A stretch of 64,000 nucleotides of DNA, from the NCBI RefSeq assembly GCF_030150205.1, contig NZ_JASLGT010000002.1:372001-436000 (forward strand). Reading direction: 5' to 3'. A program made the translations under genes and the position numbers. The notes below the pieces were generated by a model. The model worked only from the letters and a program-made list of their open reading frames with translations. It was not told where the DNA came from and made no database searches. This document shows, piece by piece, positions 18,201-26,174 of this stretch. The DNA comes from Niabella sp. (GTDB lineage Bacteria > Bacteroidota > Bacteroidia > Chitinophagales > Chitinophagaceae). The stretch's first letter is position 1. Each line of letters begins with the position of its first letter.

Positions 18201-19001
18201 TTAGTCCGTTAATGCGCCCACCTGGCGGAGAAAATGACGGGTGATGGTCTTCCGGCAATTGCTAAAGTCAGGATTGTTTGCCGCCCGGTCATTTATAATA
18301 CGTGTGGCAAAAAAGTATACATTGTCATGGGTGGTAAGGTATCCCGTCCACCAGCCGATATTTTTTTCTGCAATCCGCGTCCATCCTGTTTTTGAGCGGA
18401 TCGTGTACTGATCATTGGTTTCGGTGATCATTACATTTTTCAGGATGGCCAGGTTCCTTTTTGAAAACGGTAATTGTTCCTTATACACCTTAATCAGGAA
18501 GGTTACCTGGTTTTTTGGGGTAATAGCAAAGGCGCCAAAATTCCAGAAGTCGGCTCCTTTTTCGGTAAGGTTGCCATTGCCATAATGACACCGGTCCAGG
18601 TAGTATTGATATTTTTTCCGGTCAATGCGTTTGGCCAGTTCTACAAACACCCATCCTGCAGACACCTCAAAGGCTTCCTTTACGCTCATATCCCTGTAAA
18701 TATCGGGCCGGTATCCGTACAATGTGGTGTCCGTGTGCCCTGGCCATTTTACAATCGTGTGCTCGTCCCGGATTACACCGGTTTCCAGGGCAATCAGCAG
18801 GTTGATGATCTTAAAGGTAGAGGCCGGTTGCGTACCTGTTCCGGCATCCGTGCTGTCGGTGATCAGCCAACGGTTGTGTTTTAGATCAAATATGGTGGTA
18901 CTGCCCGTTACACCACAGGCGTTGAACGGTTGTTGAAGGCCGGTCTGGCTCCGGGTGCAAACTGCGGTCAGCAGGAAAAAAGATAAGAAGAGTAAACGCA
19001 T
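18201..19001 (-). CDS. class D beta-lactamase-like protein
   Basis: A 266-residue exported penicillin-recognising protein. The N-terminus is a signal peptide, possibly of lipoprotein type (LTAVC, Cys15). Motif 1 is STFK (Ser61 the nucleophile, Lys64), within PASTFKI. Motif YGN is at 140-142, and KTG is at 204-206 in SKTGWT. Motif 2, normally SxV, reads SAG (114-116). DFW at about 151-153 supplies a Trp in the position usual for the OXA family. The length fits OXA-type enzymes. Whether it hydrolyses beta-lactams or acts as a sensor-like domain is not settled because of the altered motif 2. It is divergent from the DtxR-type regulator. Confidence 0.85.
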   Translation of the reverse strand: MRLLFLSFFLLTAVCTRSQTGLQQPFNACGVTGSTTIFDLKHNRWLITDSTDAGTGTQPASTFKIINLLIALETGVIRDEHTIVKWPGHTDTTLYGYRPDIYRDMSVKEAFEVSAGWVFVELAKRIDRKKYQYYLDRCHYGNGNLTEKGADFWNFGAFAITPKNQVTFLIKVYKEQLPFSKRNLAILKNVMITETNDQYTIRSKTGWTRIAEKNIGWWTGYLTTHDNVYFFATRIINDRAANNPDFSNCRKTITRHFLRQVGALTD

Positions 19002-19095
19002 AATGGATGCTGCAATTTAATACACAGGATGCATTTTACAGGCCGAAGGGACAAAAAAAATATCAGCGGTTGCTAACCTGTATGGCCGGAATAAT

Positions 19096-19111
19096 GTTAG
19101 GAGGATCTAAC
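19096..19111. promoter_or_regulatory. inverted repeat upstream of the DtxR/MntR-type gene
   Basis: GTTAG-GAGGAT-CTAAC lies about 33 bases before the regulator's start. TAGTTTTG (19132-19139) matches TAnnTTTG and ends four bases before the ATG. The palindrome would fall near the -33 region, so autoregulation is possible but unproven. Confidence 0.35.
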
Positions 19112-19143
19112 TTTTGTATAGCGTTTTTTGGTAGTTTTGAAAG

Positions 19144-19800
19144 ATGTTATCCAATACCGAAGAAAATTATCTAAAGGCTTTGCTTTATCTTACAGCTGAG
19201 GATGCCGGCAAAAAAGAGGCGGGAACCAATGATCTTGCAACGCACCTGGGACTGAAGCCGGCAACCGTAAACGATATGCTGAAGCGGTTGAAGGAAAAGG
19301 GATATGTAAGCTATAAAAAATATGGGAAGATCTCGCTTACCCGCCCGGGCCGGGATATTGCCATATTTGTGATGCGTAAGCACCGTTTATGGGAAACCTT
19401 TCTTTGCGAGGTACTGGAGTTTAGCTGGGACGAGGTGCATGAAGTGGCGGAACAACTGGAACATATCCAATCAGACAAGCTTACGGAGCGGCTGGATAAA
19501 TTTTTAAACTATCCGGATTATGATCCGCATGGGGATCCCATTCCCAAGTCCAATGGCAAAATGCCGCCCCGGGCCACTACCTTGCTTTCGTCAGTGACGG
19601 TGCAGCAGTTTTGTACGGTGGCTGCTGTAAAAGATACATCCCCCGTTTTTTTGCAATACCTGGAGCAATTGTCCATCGGTATTGGTACAAAGATCAAAGT
19701 GATGGAAAAGATCTCCTTTGATGGTTCCATGACCCTGCAGGTGGGAAAGGATAAGCTTACCGTTTCGGAAAAGTTTGCAAATAGTTTGCTGGTGGATTGA
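19144..19800 (+). CDS. metal-dependent transcriptional regulator, DtxR/MntR family
   Basis: A 218-residue regulator. Residues 1-60 are a winged helix-turn-helix (EENYLKALLYL, then LATHLGLKPATVNDMLKRLKEKGYV). Residues ~65-140 form the metal-binding and dimerisation domain (MRKHRLWETFLCEVL and EQLEHIQSDKLTERLDKFL), and an FeoA/SH3-like domain ends it (about 145-218). In the family, Fe2+ or Mn2+ binding turns on DNA binding and represses metal uptake genes. No metal transporter is adjacent, so the target is unknown. The gene is divergent from the beta-lactamase. A TAnnTTTG element sits only four bases before the ATG, which would make a nearly leaderless mRNA. Confidence 0.92.
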   Translation: MLSNTEENYLKALLYLTAEDAGKKEAGTNDLATHLGLKPATVNDMLKRLKEKGYVSYKKYGKISLTRPGRDIAIFVMRKHRLWETFLCEVLEFSWDEVHEVAEQLEHIQSDKLTERLDKFLNYPDYDPHGDPIPKSNGKMPPRATTLLSSVTVQQFCTVAAVKDTSPVFLQYLEQLSIGIGTKIKVMEKISFDGSMTLQVGKDKLTVSEKFANSLLVD

Positions 19801-20030
19801 GGGAATTTGAAAATTTGAAGATGTGGAAATGAGTTAATAGATCATCAGGTATCAAACGAAATCATCAGTTTTCAGCTTTCAGTTTTCAGCAATCAGTTGT
19901 TTATGTCTGGGATTGGAGATCCGGCACCAAATGGAAAGCCGGGTATCACTCTTAAACCATGAATTGTTTTGTCTGTTTGCAAGCCCCCGGTCCCCCTGGT
20001 CTCCCTGTTCCCTAAAAAGAAGGCCAATAT
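19801..20030 (+). repeat. dispersed ordered-word intergenic element, copy B
   Basis: Begins right after the regulator's stop with GAATTTGAAAATTTGAAG and GTGGAAATG, then TAATAGATCATCAGGTATC, AACGAAATCATCAGTTTTC plus further CAG words, a TCTGGGATTGGAGATCCGG word, TTAAACCATGAATTGTTTTG, and CCCCCGGTCCCCCTGGTCTC. It ends at the convergent epimerase gene. Same order as in the copies at 34.0 and 59.0 kb. Confidence 0.75.
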
Positions 20031-20035
20031 GTATA

Positions 20036-20926
20036 TCAAATTAAAAAAATCTCATCCAGCGCTGCATCGATCGTAGGATATTGAAAAGAAAAGCCGGCCT
20101 CCTGTAATCTTTTTGGAATGACCCATCTGCTTTTTAATACCAGCTCCGTTTCTGTTCCGATAACCGCTGCTCCCAGCTTTAATAACCATTCGGGGGATGA
20201 AAAATAGACCATCGGTTTGATTCGTGCTCTTAATGCCTGCATAAATTGTTTGTTGAGAACGGGGTGCGGTGCCGAAGTATTGTAGATGCCTTCCAGTGCG
20301 GGTTGTTGCATCATAAAGCGTACAATACGGTACACATCTTCTATATGGATCCAGCTGAACACCTGCCGGCCGCTACCCTGTACACCTCCCAGTCCAAAAC
20401 GAACGAGGTTGCTATATGGCTGCATAACCCCACCTCCGTTTCCCAATACAATGGCCATCCGTAATGCTACTTTACGGGTTGGGGTGCTGTGGATTTCAAA
20501 AAAGGCTTGCTCCCAGGCCCTGGCTACTTTTACGGAAAAACCGGTTCCAATCTCACCGCTGTTTTCATCCATAGGACGGTCCGTTGCATGGCGGTAAATA
20601 GTGGCGGTGCTGGAGTTGATCCATAGTTTGGGCGGATGCTCACACTGGTCAACTGCCTGCTGAAGCCGTTTGGTGGTGGCTACACGGGAATCCAGTATGG
20701 CGTGTTTGTTGGCATTCGTATACCGGCAATCGACCGATTTCCCGGCGAGGTTAATCAGCAGTTCCGCACCTTCCAGGGCTGCTTGTATTTTATTGATATC
20801 AGACCAGGTAATGTAAGCGGCATCACGGGAAATCAACCGTACATCGTAGCCTGCTTCCCTGAACCGTTTCAGCAGGTACTGGCCAATAAACCCGCTTCCG
20901 CCTGCAATCACTATTTTTTGTTTCAT
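20036..20926 (-). CDS. TIGR01777-family SDR epimerase
   Basis: A 296-residue extended short-chain dehydrogenase/reductase-like protein. The NAD(P)-binding Rossmann motif GGSGFIG is at 9-15, followed by INLAGKSVD and WINSSTATIYRH, then FSWIHIEDVYRIVRFM. This is the YfcH/SulA-like TIGR01777 family, whose substrate is not established; the C-terminal DUF1731-like segment (SPEWLLKLGAAVIG, then LKSRWVIPKRLQEAGF) is present. The frame runs 47 codons further upstream, but the family start is MKQKIVIAGGSG, so I chose ATG 20926. It may be the last gene of the regulator/membrane-protein operon that ends 109 bases upstream. Confidence 0.9.
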   Translation of the reverse strand: MKQKIVIAGGSGFIGQYLLKRFREAGYDVRLISRDAAYITWSDINKIQAALEGAELLINLAGKSVDCRYTNANKHAILDSRVATTKRLQQAVDQCEHPPKLWINSSTATIYRHATDRPMDENSGEIGTGFSVKVARAWEQAFFEIHSTPTRKVALRMAIVLGNGGGVMQPYSNLVRFGLGGVQGSGRQVFSWIHIEDVYRIVRFMMQQPALEGIYNTSAPHPVLNKQFMQALRARIKPMVYFSSPEWLLKLGAAVIGTETELVLKSRWVIPKRLQEAGFSFQYPTIDAALDEIFLI

Positions 20927-21035
20927 CGTGTATTTTTTTAGAAGAAAGGCGGTATCAAAGCTGCACTTCATCCTGAAGGGCTCCCGGAATGTCTGATACC
21001 TCCTTTCTATGTTGCCGCATCCGGGTTCCGGTTGT

Positions 21036-21434
21036 TTATACCTGGGGTATATGCTGCTGCGTAACAAAGCCCGCGCTCAGCCTTTTTTGCCGGGCAACTT
21101 TTTTACCCCTGAAGAACAGGTACAGGTTCAGGAACAGCATAACGCCCAGGTAAATGCTGAAACCTCCGATCTTAACGCTCAGGGCCTCGATGGCGGCCTG
21201 GGGTGTTTCAAGATGCTGGGCGATCTCCAGGATATAAAGACCAAACCCAAGATTGAGTAGGTAGAAGCCGATCTTGAAAAGGGTGTTGGTAGCAACGGCT
21301 ATTTCATCGCGCCCGTTGAAGATGTCCTTCATGTATACCAGGCTGTTGCGAAACAGGCTGTGGGCTACATAAAAGGTAAGAAGGATCACCACTGGTAAGT
21401 AAACCAGGTACGCTATTACAGTCAAGTTTTTCAT
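21036..21434 (-). CDS. four-helix membrane protein, paralogue of its neighbour
   Basis: A 132-residue protein with about four hydrophobic segments (near 7-27, 48-70, 85-110 and the connecting part). It ends with a basic cytoplasmic tail (FFRGKKVARQKR). It resembles the 118-residue protein upstream: both contain the pattern A-ATN----I-(Y/F)YL-N-G---- and close with a basic patch after YLL or YLF. So the pair looks like an old tandem duplication. The family is not recognised. It sits eleven bases after its neighbour in the operon led by the GbsR-type regulator, which suggests that the regulator controls it. Confidence 0.75.
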   Translation of the reverse strand: MKNLTVIAYLVYLPVVILLTFYVAHSLFRNSLVYMKDIFNGRDEIAVATNTLFKIGFYLLNLGFGLYILEIAQHLETPQAAIEALSVKIGGFSIYLGVMLFLNLYLFFRGKKVARQKRLSAGFVTQQHIPQV

Positions 21435-21445
21435 GATGATGTGTT

Positions 21446-21802
21446 TTATGATGAATAATGAAGTTTCCGCCTGGACAGAAGATAGATGAGCCCCATGTTG
21501 AAATAATGGGTCATTGCCAGGATGCTTACCAGGATAGCGGTTTTGCCGGCGATGGAAGCAATGAGCATGGGAATCGTAAGCACGGTTTTCCAGTTGCTGA
21601 ATTGCACAATGGCGTAGCCGATGTTGAACAGGTAATAGGCAATGAGGAGGATATTATTGGTGGCATCTGCCTGCGCCGCATGATAATGAAAAAGCCGTAG
21701 AATAAATATCCTGCCGTTCCGGTGAAATAGCCGTCCAACCCAACAAATAATGTAAATGGTGATGGAGGCGTAGATGCAGTAGGCAAGGATATTGTAGTTC
21801 AT
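21446..21802 (-). CDS. four-helix membrane protein of unknown function
   Basis: A 118-residue protein with hydrophobic segments near 3-22, 48-66, 72-92 and 95-112 and a C-terminal SRRKLHYSS tail. The first helix region carries WVGRLFHRNGR. It begins two bases after the stop of the GbsR/MarR-type regulator, so the two are translated from one message. Function is unknown. The tie to a GbsR-type regulator, a group that often controls osmolyte or membrane-stress genes, points to a membrane role; that is inference. Confidence 0.78.
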   Translation of the reverse strand: MNYNILAYCIYASITIYIICWVGRLFHRNGRIFILRLFHYHAAQADATNNILLIAYYLFNIGYAIVQFSNWKTVLTIPMLIASIAGKTAILVSILAMTHYFNMGLIYLLSRRKLHYSS

Positions 21803-21804
21803 GG

Positions 21805-22311
21805 CTATGCAATGATTTTGAGTAATTTTAACAGTAGCTCACCCCGGTTAGAACCGGCTACCCGTTCTACCAGCGTGCTCAGCTGCCCCGTAAATGCCTG
21901 TATATCGTGTATCGTCTGATGCAGGGCCTTTCCCTCCGCAGTTTTGTCTTTTTTTGTCTCCGCTTCCAGTTCCGTCAGCACATTTAACACCGGATCAATT
22001 TCTTTTTGCTTGCGCATCAGCGCGATTTTAAGCGCCCATTTCCAGATGTCCTTTTCCGCCACAAAATATTCCTTCCGGTCGCCGGCGATCACTTTTTTAT
22101 AAATAATACCATAGTCCAGCAATTGCCGCAGGCTCATATTGGCATTGCCGCGGGAAATGGTCAGTGTTTCCATGATCTCGTCCGTTGAAAGCGGGTTGTC
22201 CGAAACCAGTAACAGGGCCTGTACCTGGGCCACCGATTTATTAATGCCCCACTCCGTGCCCAGTGCGCCCCAAGTATCGATAAATTTTTGTTTGGATGTT
22301 TCTAAACTCAT
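21805..22311 (-). CDS. GbsR/MarR-family transcriptional regulator
   Basis: A 168-residue regulator with a winged helix (ALGTEWGINKSVAQVQALLLVSDNPLS, recognition helix near TISRGNANMSLRQLLDYG) and a helical C-terminal dimerisation part. GbsR from Bacillus represses glycine-betaine synthesis genes and responds to choline; other members have unknown ligands. It heads an operon with two membrane proteins. The upstream region has a textbook promoter with a perfect palindrome over it, so autoregulation is likely (see the site at 22331-22381). Confidence 0.9.
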   Translation of the reverse strand: MSLETSKQKFIDTWGALGTEWGINKSVAQVQALLLVSDNPLSTDEIMETLTISRGNANMSLRQLLDYGIIYKKVIAGDRKEYFVAEKDIWKWALKIALMRKQKEIDPVLNVLTELEAETKKDKTAEGKALHQTIHDIQAFTGQLSTLVERVAGSNRGELLLKLLKIIA

Positions 22312-22330
22312 TGGATGTATGTTTCGGATA

Positions 22331-22381
22331 CAAAGATATATGTTATTATTGAATTTTCAAAAAATATTGAAAATTCAATAA
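22331..22381 (-). promoter_or_regulatory. promoter and palindromic operator of the GbsR-type operon
   Basis: On the minus strand the -33 element TTTG (22361-22358) and the -7 element TATCTTTG (22338-22331) are separated by exactly 19 bases. Two perfect 13-bp arms, TTATTGAATTTTC and GAAAATTCAATAA (22346-22358 and 22369-22381), flank a 10-base centre and cover the -33 element. A dimeric winged-helix protein bound here would block the promoter. Confidence 0.8.
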
Positions 22382-22472
22382 GTTATTGTTTTCCGGAACT
22401 GATCGTGGCTGTTGGTATTGAAATAGGGCAGTCTTCATACAGAACGCAAAGGGCCGCATTTGCTGTTCCTTG

Positions 22473-22499
22473 GCGCTGTTGCGTGAGAAGCAACAGCGC
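22473..22499. other. hairpin after the PLP decarboxylase gene
   Basis: Perfect 10-bp inverted repeat (GCGCTGTTGC / GCAACAGCGC) with a 7-base loop. It lies 68 bases downstream of the decarboxylase stop on the minus strand and has no T-run, so it is a structure of unknown role, possibly for termination or RNA stability. Confidence 0.6.
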
Positions 22500-22567
22500 T
22501 GATACAGGTGCGTTGGCCAGAGTTTCAACCTTGTTGCCACAGCCGCCTCTGTTTTACATGCATGATA

Positions 22568-23977
22568 TTATATACCAGCAGCCAGCAACTGAAGTATATA
22601 TGCTTTCACCCGTTCGATATCTTTCGCTGTAGTTCGGAAATTGACGAAGGCCGCACGGATCCCGGCCTGTCCTTTATATTGTGTTGGGGTCATAAAAACA
22701 TCGCCGGTTTTATTCAATGCAGAAAGAAAGGCGGCCACTTTTTCCGGATCTTCAGTGGCACCGGCGAGGGAGAAACAAACGATATTCAAACGTACAGGTG
22801 CCAGCAATTGAAGTTGCGGACAGGCTTCGATAAAGGCGCCGAAACTCAGGGCCTGCCGTATGCTGTTTTCAATAATAGAGCGGTATCCTTCGCGGCCATA
22901 GGCGTTCAGGGTAAACCAGGCCGGAAGGGCTTTCAGGCGTCTTGAATTTTCCGGAAGAAGGTTCAGGTAATTAAATTGTTCCAGCGGATCTCCAAGGTAA
23001 GGCGCGTTCGAGTTTTGAAAAGTGCTCACCTGCAACAGGCGGTGCATACGTTTGATAAGGAATACGGCGTTCTCATAAGGAACGTTCAGCCATTTATGGC
23101 AATCTACCGTAATGCTATCTGCCTGCTCCCAGCCCTTCAGTAAATGACGGTAGACATCAGACAGGATCGCAAATCCGCCAAAGGCAGCATCGATATGCCA
23201 CCAGAACGCATGCTTCTTTTTTAACGCAGCGATCGCAGTGAAATCGTCGAAGTCCACGGTATTTACGGTACCTGCGCTAGCGATCAATATAAAAGGTTGG
23301 CCATTCAGCTGGAGGATCTTTGCTTCGAGGTCGGCCATATCCATTGCTTCACGGTTCCCTTCCTTGGTTTTGATGGTGGTGATATGACTGCTGCCAAAAC
23401 CCAGTAAGGCCAGCGATTTTACGGAGGAAGAATGTGGGGTTGCGGTAAGCACCGGCAGCGGCGCTTTTACACCGTCTTTTGCGATATCGGTGCCTTGTTG
23501 TTGTCCCAGCCATTGGCGGGCTACGGCCAAACAGGTAAAGTTCGACATGGTGGCGCCGGTTACAAAGCCGCCCAGGAAATCCTCCGGCAGCTCCAGCAAT
23601 TCCTGCAGCAGGCGAACGGTTTCCAGTTCAATAGCGGCAGAGATATCGCCGTAGCCCTTTATGGCTTGGGTATTTTGATCATAAATGGTGGTGAGCCAGT
23701 CGCCGGCTATAGCAGCAGGGGTGGTACCGCCGGTTACAAAGCCCCAGTAACGCGGGCCCGAAGCTGCCACCATCAAGGGTTCCCATCGGTTGTTGAACTG
23801 TTGCAGGGCTTCGATAGCGCCCATGCCTTTTTCAGGCAGGCTCCCTTCCTGCGGTGCCTCCTTGTTTGCGGAAGTATAGCGCTGGTCGAGTTGTTGTAAA
23901 TAATCCAGTCCCTGCCGGCCGACCAATTGAATGATTTTTTCGAGCGAAGAAAGATCTTCCTGCAACTGTTTGTTCAT
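22568..23977 (-). CDS. group II PLP-dependent decarboxylase
   Basis: A 469-residue enzyme of the pyridoxal-dependent decarboxylase family (glutamate, aromatic amino acid and diaminobutyrate decarboxylases). The PLP lysine is Lys295 in DCHKWLNVP, Asp263 is in WWHIDAAFGG and pairs with the pyridine nitrogen, and SAGTVNTVDFDD is the phosphate-side loop. The N-terminal YWGFVTGGTTPAAIAGDWL is typical of the group. The substrate cannot be fixed from the motifs; 2,4-diaminobutyrate or an aromatic amino acid are the usual options. No pathway neighbour is seen. Confidence 0.87.
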   Translation of the reverse strand: MNKQLQEDLSSLEKIIQLVGRQGLDYLQQLDQRYTSANKEAPQEGSLPEKGMGAIEALQQFNNRWEPLMVAASGPRYWGFVTGGTTPAAIAGDWLTTIYDQNTQAIKGYGDISAAIELETVRLLQELLELPEDFLGGFVTGATMSNFTCLAVARQWLGQQQGTDIAKDGVKAPLPVLTATPHSSSVKSLALLGFGSSHITTIKTKEGNREAMDMADLEAKILQLNGQPFILIASAGTVNTVDFDDFTAIAALKKKHAFWWHIDAAFGGFAILSDVYRHLLKGWEQADSITVDCHKWLNVPYENAVFLIKRMHRLLQVSTFQNSNAPYLGDPLEQFNYLNLLPENSRRLKALPAWFTLNAYGREGYRSIIENSIRQALSFGAFIEACPQLQLLAPVRLNIVCFSLAGATEDPEKVAAFLSALNKTGDVFMTPTQYKGQAGIRAAFVNFRTTAKDIERVKAYILQLLAAGI

Positions 23978-24108
23978 ATGTTGATGATTGAAGCATGTAA
24001 AATTAGGTCAATGCGGTGAAGCAACGGGGAGATAAAATATTTTTGTATTTGCCGGAAAGTGTCAATCTTTGTAGCAGGGGCCTTGGCTCGCTAAAAACTA
24101 AAACTGTA

Positions 24109-26163
24109 ATGAAGAATATTCAATTAACGGATGATTTCCGTCGCCGTACCCGGCAGGCCATTTTTTCGATTATAGCGTTTATCCTGGTGTATCTTTTGCT
24201 CGTGCTTTTAGGACTGGCATTTGCGGTTGCCTGTGTATATGTTGCCATTGAACTAGTGGCTCATATACCCCGGTTTGCTACGGTTATGTTGGGGATTGGC
24301 CTGGCGGCCCTCGGTCTGTTTGTATTGATGTTCCTGTTTAAATTTATTTTCAGCTCAAAAAAAACAGACCGGTCTCATTTATTGAAGATCGAACGCCGTG
24401 ATGAACCGGAACTGTTTGAGATGATCGACGCAATTGTTGCCGGTGTAAATACCCTTCCTCCAAAAAATGTATATCTCTCTTCTGAAGTAAATGCGGCCGT
24501 GTTCTATGATTCCAGTTTCTGGAGCATGTTTTTACCGGTGCAGAAAAATCTGCAGATCGGATTGGGATTGGTCAACACAGTATCAAAGGACGAGTTAAAG
24601 GCAATTCTTGCACACGAGTTCGGACATTTTTCCCAGCGCACCATGAAAGTGGGGAGCTATGTTTATAATGTGAACCAGATCATCTTTAATATGCTGTATG
24701 AAAATAACTCCTACAACAGCCTGATGCAGAAATGGAGCAATGCCAGCGGGTATTTTGCCGTTTTTGTGGCGATGGGGGTAAAGATCGTGGGAGGCATTCA
24801 ATGGATATTGGGCAAAATGTACCAGGTGGTAAACCTGAGTTATCTGGGCCTTTCGCGGGAGATGGAATACCATGCAGATGAAATAGCGGCAACGGTTGCC
24901 GGTGCGGCCCCCCTGCAAAATGCATTGTGGCGTATGGATCTTTCGGATTATGCATTTGCCGCTGTTTTACGGTTCTATGAACAAAAGATTACCGCGAATA
25001 CCAGGAGTACCAATGTATACCCGGAGCAGGATTATATCAGCCGGTTCCAGGCGCGTGCAGACGGTATTCTTTTTGAAGACGGGCTGCCGATGGTAACACC
25101 CGTTCATCGCGCAAAATTCAATAAATCGCGACTGAAACTGAATAACCAATGGGCTTCACATCCTTCTACAGAAGAGCGGGTGGCGCGTATGGAAGCATTG
25201 CAGCAGGGAAACAGGCAGTATAATCGTGCACCGGCCAATGAAATGGTAAAGCAACTGGAGCATTACCAGGAATATTTTACCGACCAGATATTCCGGAATG
25301 TGAAATATACAGATTCGGTGGAGCGCTATCCGCTGCAGGCATTTGAAGCAGACTACAGCCGTAACTACCTGGAGCATACATTTGACCCTGTGTTCCGGTC
25401 TTATTATGATGACAAGAACATCGATGTTTTTGATATCGAAACCATCAATGCTTCGCAGCAGGCCGATACAGATTTTTTTGGCGAAGCGAATGTAGACAGG
25501 GTGTATACAGCGGTGGCGCTGAAAAATGATATTGAAATATTGCAGCAGATTACAGACCAGGAAGTCAAGGTGAAAACATTTGACTATGATGGGGTTAAAT
25601 ATAAAAAGACAGAGGCCGCGGCGGTGCAACAGCAGTTAAAGATTAGCCTTGATGCCATTAACCAGGGTATTCATGAGAATGACCTCAATATTTTCAGGCA
25701 TTTACTTTTTATCGCAGAACAACGGGGTTGTGCAGGAACGATCAAAGAAGCGTATAGCCGGCTTTTTGCTTATGAGCAGTCTTTCGACACCCGGCTGGAA
25801 ACCTGTCGCAACATTTGGAGCCGGTTGGCTTTTATTTATGAGGCAACGCCGCATAGCGTTATCCAGTCAAATTTTGAGCAACTAAAACCTATAGAACAGG
25901 AGTTTAAAGTACAATTAAAAACGGTGCTGGAAGATCCGCTTTACGAACCGGCACGCACCGTGGAAATGAAGGATACCTTAACCCGGTACCTGGGAAATGA
26001 CCAGTCCTATTATGTAGTGGATCATTATGACGATGCCGTATTACAACTCTTGCTTGATAGTTTAAATCACTATGGATTTCTGATCGGGCGCGGCTATTTT
26101 ATATTGAAACAGGATCTGCTGAAAAAACAGGCAGGGCTGCTGTATACTGCGGATCGGGTATGA
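24109..26163 (+). CDS. M48-family membrane metallopeptidase
   Basis: A 684-residue integral-membrane zinc peptidase. Two hydrophobic segments (about 18-50 and 57-81) precede the catalytic domain. The zinc motif is HEFGH (His169, Glu170, His173) in LKAILAHEFGHFSQ, and the third ligand is the Glu of SREMEYHADE. Members related to HtpX and Ste24 cleave misfolded or damaged membrane proteins. A long C-terminal half (about 330-684) without known motifs is unusual compared with HtpX (~290 residues). The frame is open 31 codons upstream, but ATG 24109 gives the normal start. TATTTTTG at 24038-24045 fits a -7 element. It converges on the MFS gene with an 11-base gap. Confidence 0.88.
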   Translation: MKNIQLTDDFRRRTRQAIFSIIAFILVYLLLVLLGLAFAVACVYVAIELVAHIPRFATVMLGIGLAALGLFVLMFLFKFIFSSKKTDRSHLLKIERRDEPELFEMIDAIVAGVNTLPPKNVYLSSEVNAAVFYDSSFWSMFLPVQKNLQIGLGLVNTVSKDELKAILAHEFGHFSQRTMKVGSYVYNVNQIIFNMLYENNSYNSLMQKWSNASGYFAVFVAMGVKIVGGIQWILGKMYQVVNLSYLGLSREMEYHADEIAATVAGAAPLQNALWRMDLSDYAFAAVLRFYEQKITANTRSTNVYPEQDYISRFQARADGILFEDGLPMVTPVHRAKFNKSRLKLNNQWASHPSTEERVARMEALQQGNRQYNRAPANEMVKQLEHYQEYFTDQIFRNVKYTDSVERYPLQAFEADYSRNYLEHTFDPVFRSYYDDKNIDVFDIETINASQQADTDFFGEANVDRVYTAVALKNDIEILQQITDQEVKVKTFDYDGVKYKKTEAAAVQQQLKISLDAINQGIHENDLNIFRHLLFIAEQRGCAGTIKEAYSRLFAYEQSFDTRLETCRNIWSRLAFIYEATPHSVIQSNFEQLKPIEQEFKVQLKTVLEDPLYEPARTVEMKDTLTRYLGNDQSYYVVDHYDDAVLQLLLDSLNHYGFLIGRGYFILKQDLLKKQAGLLYTADRV

Positions 26164-26174
26164 TCCTCACCCTG

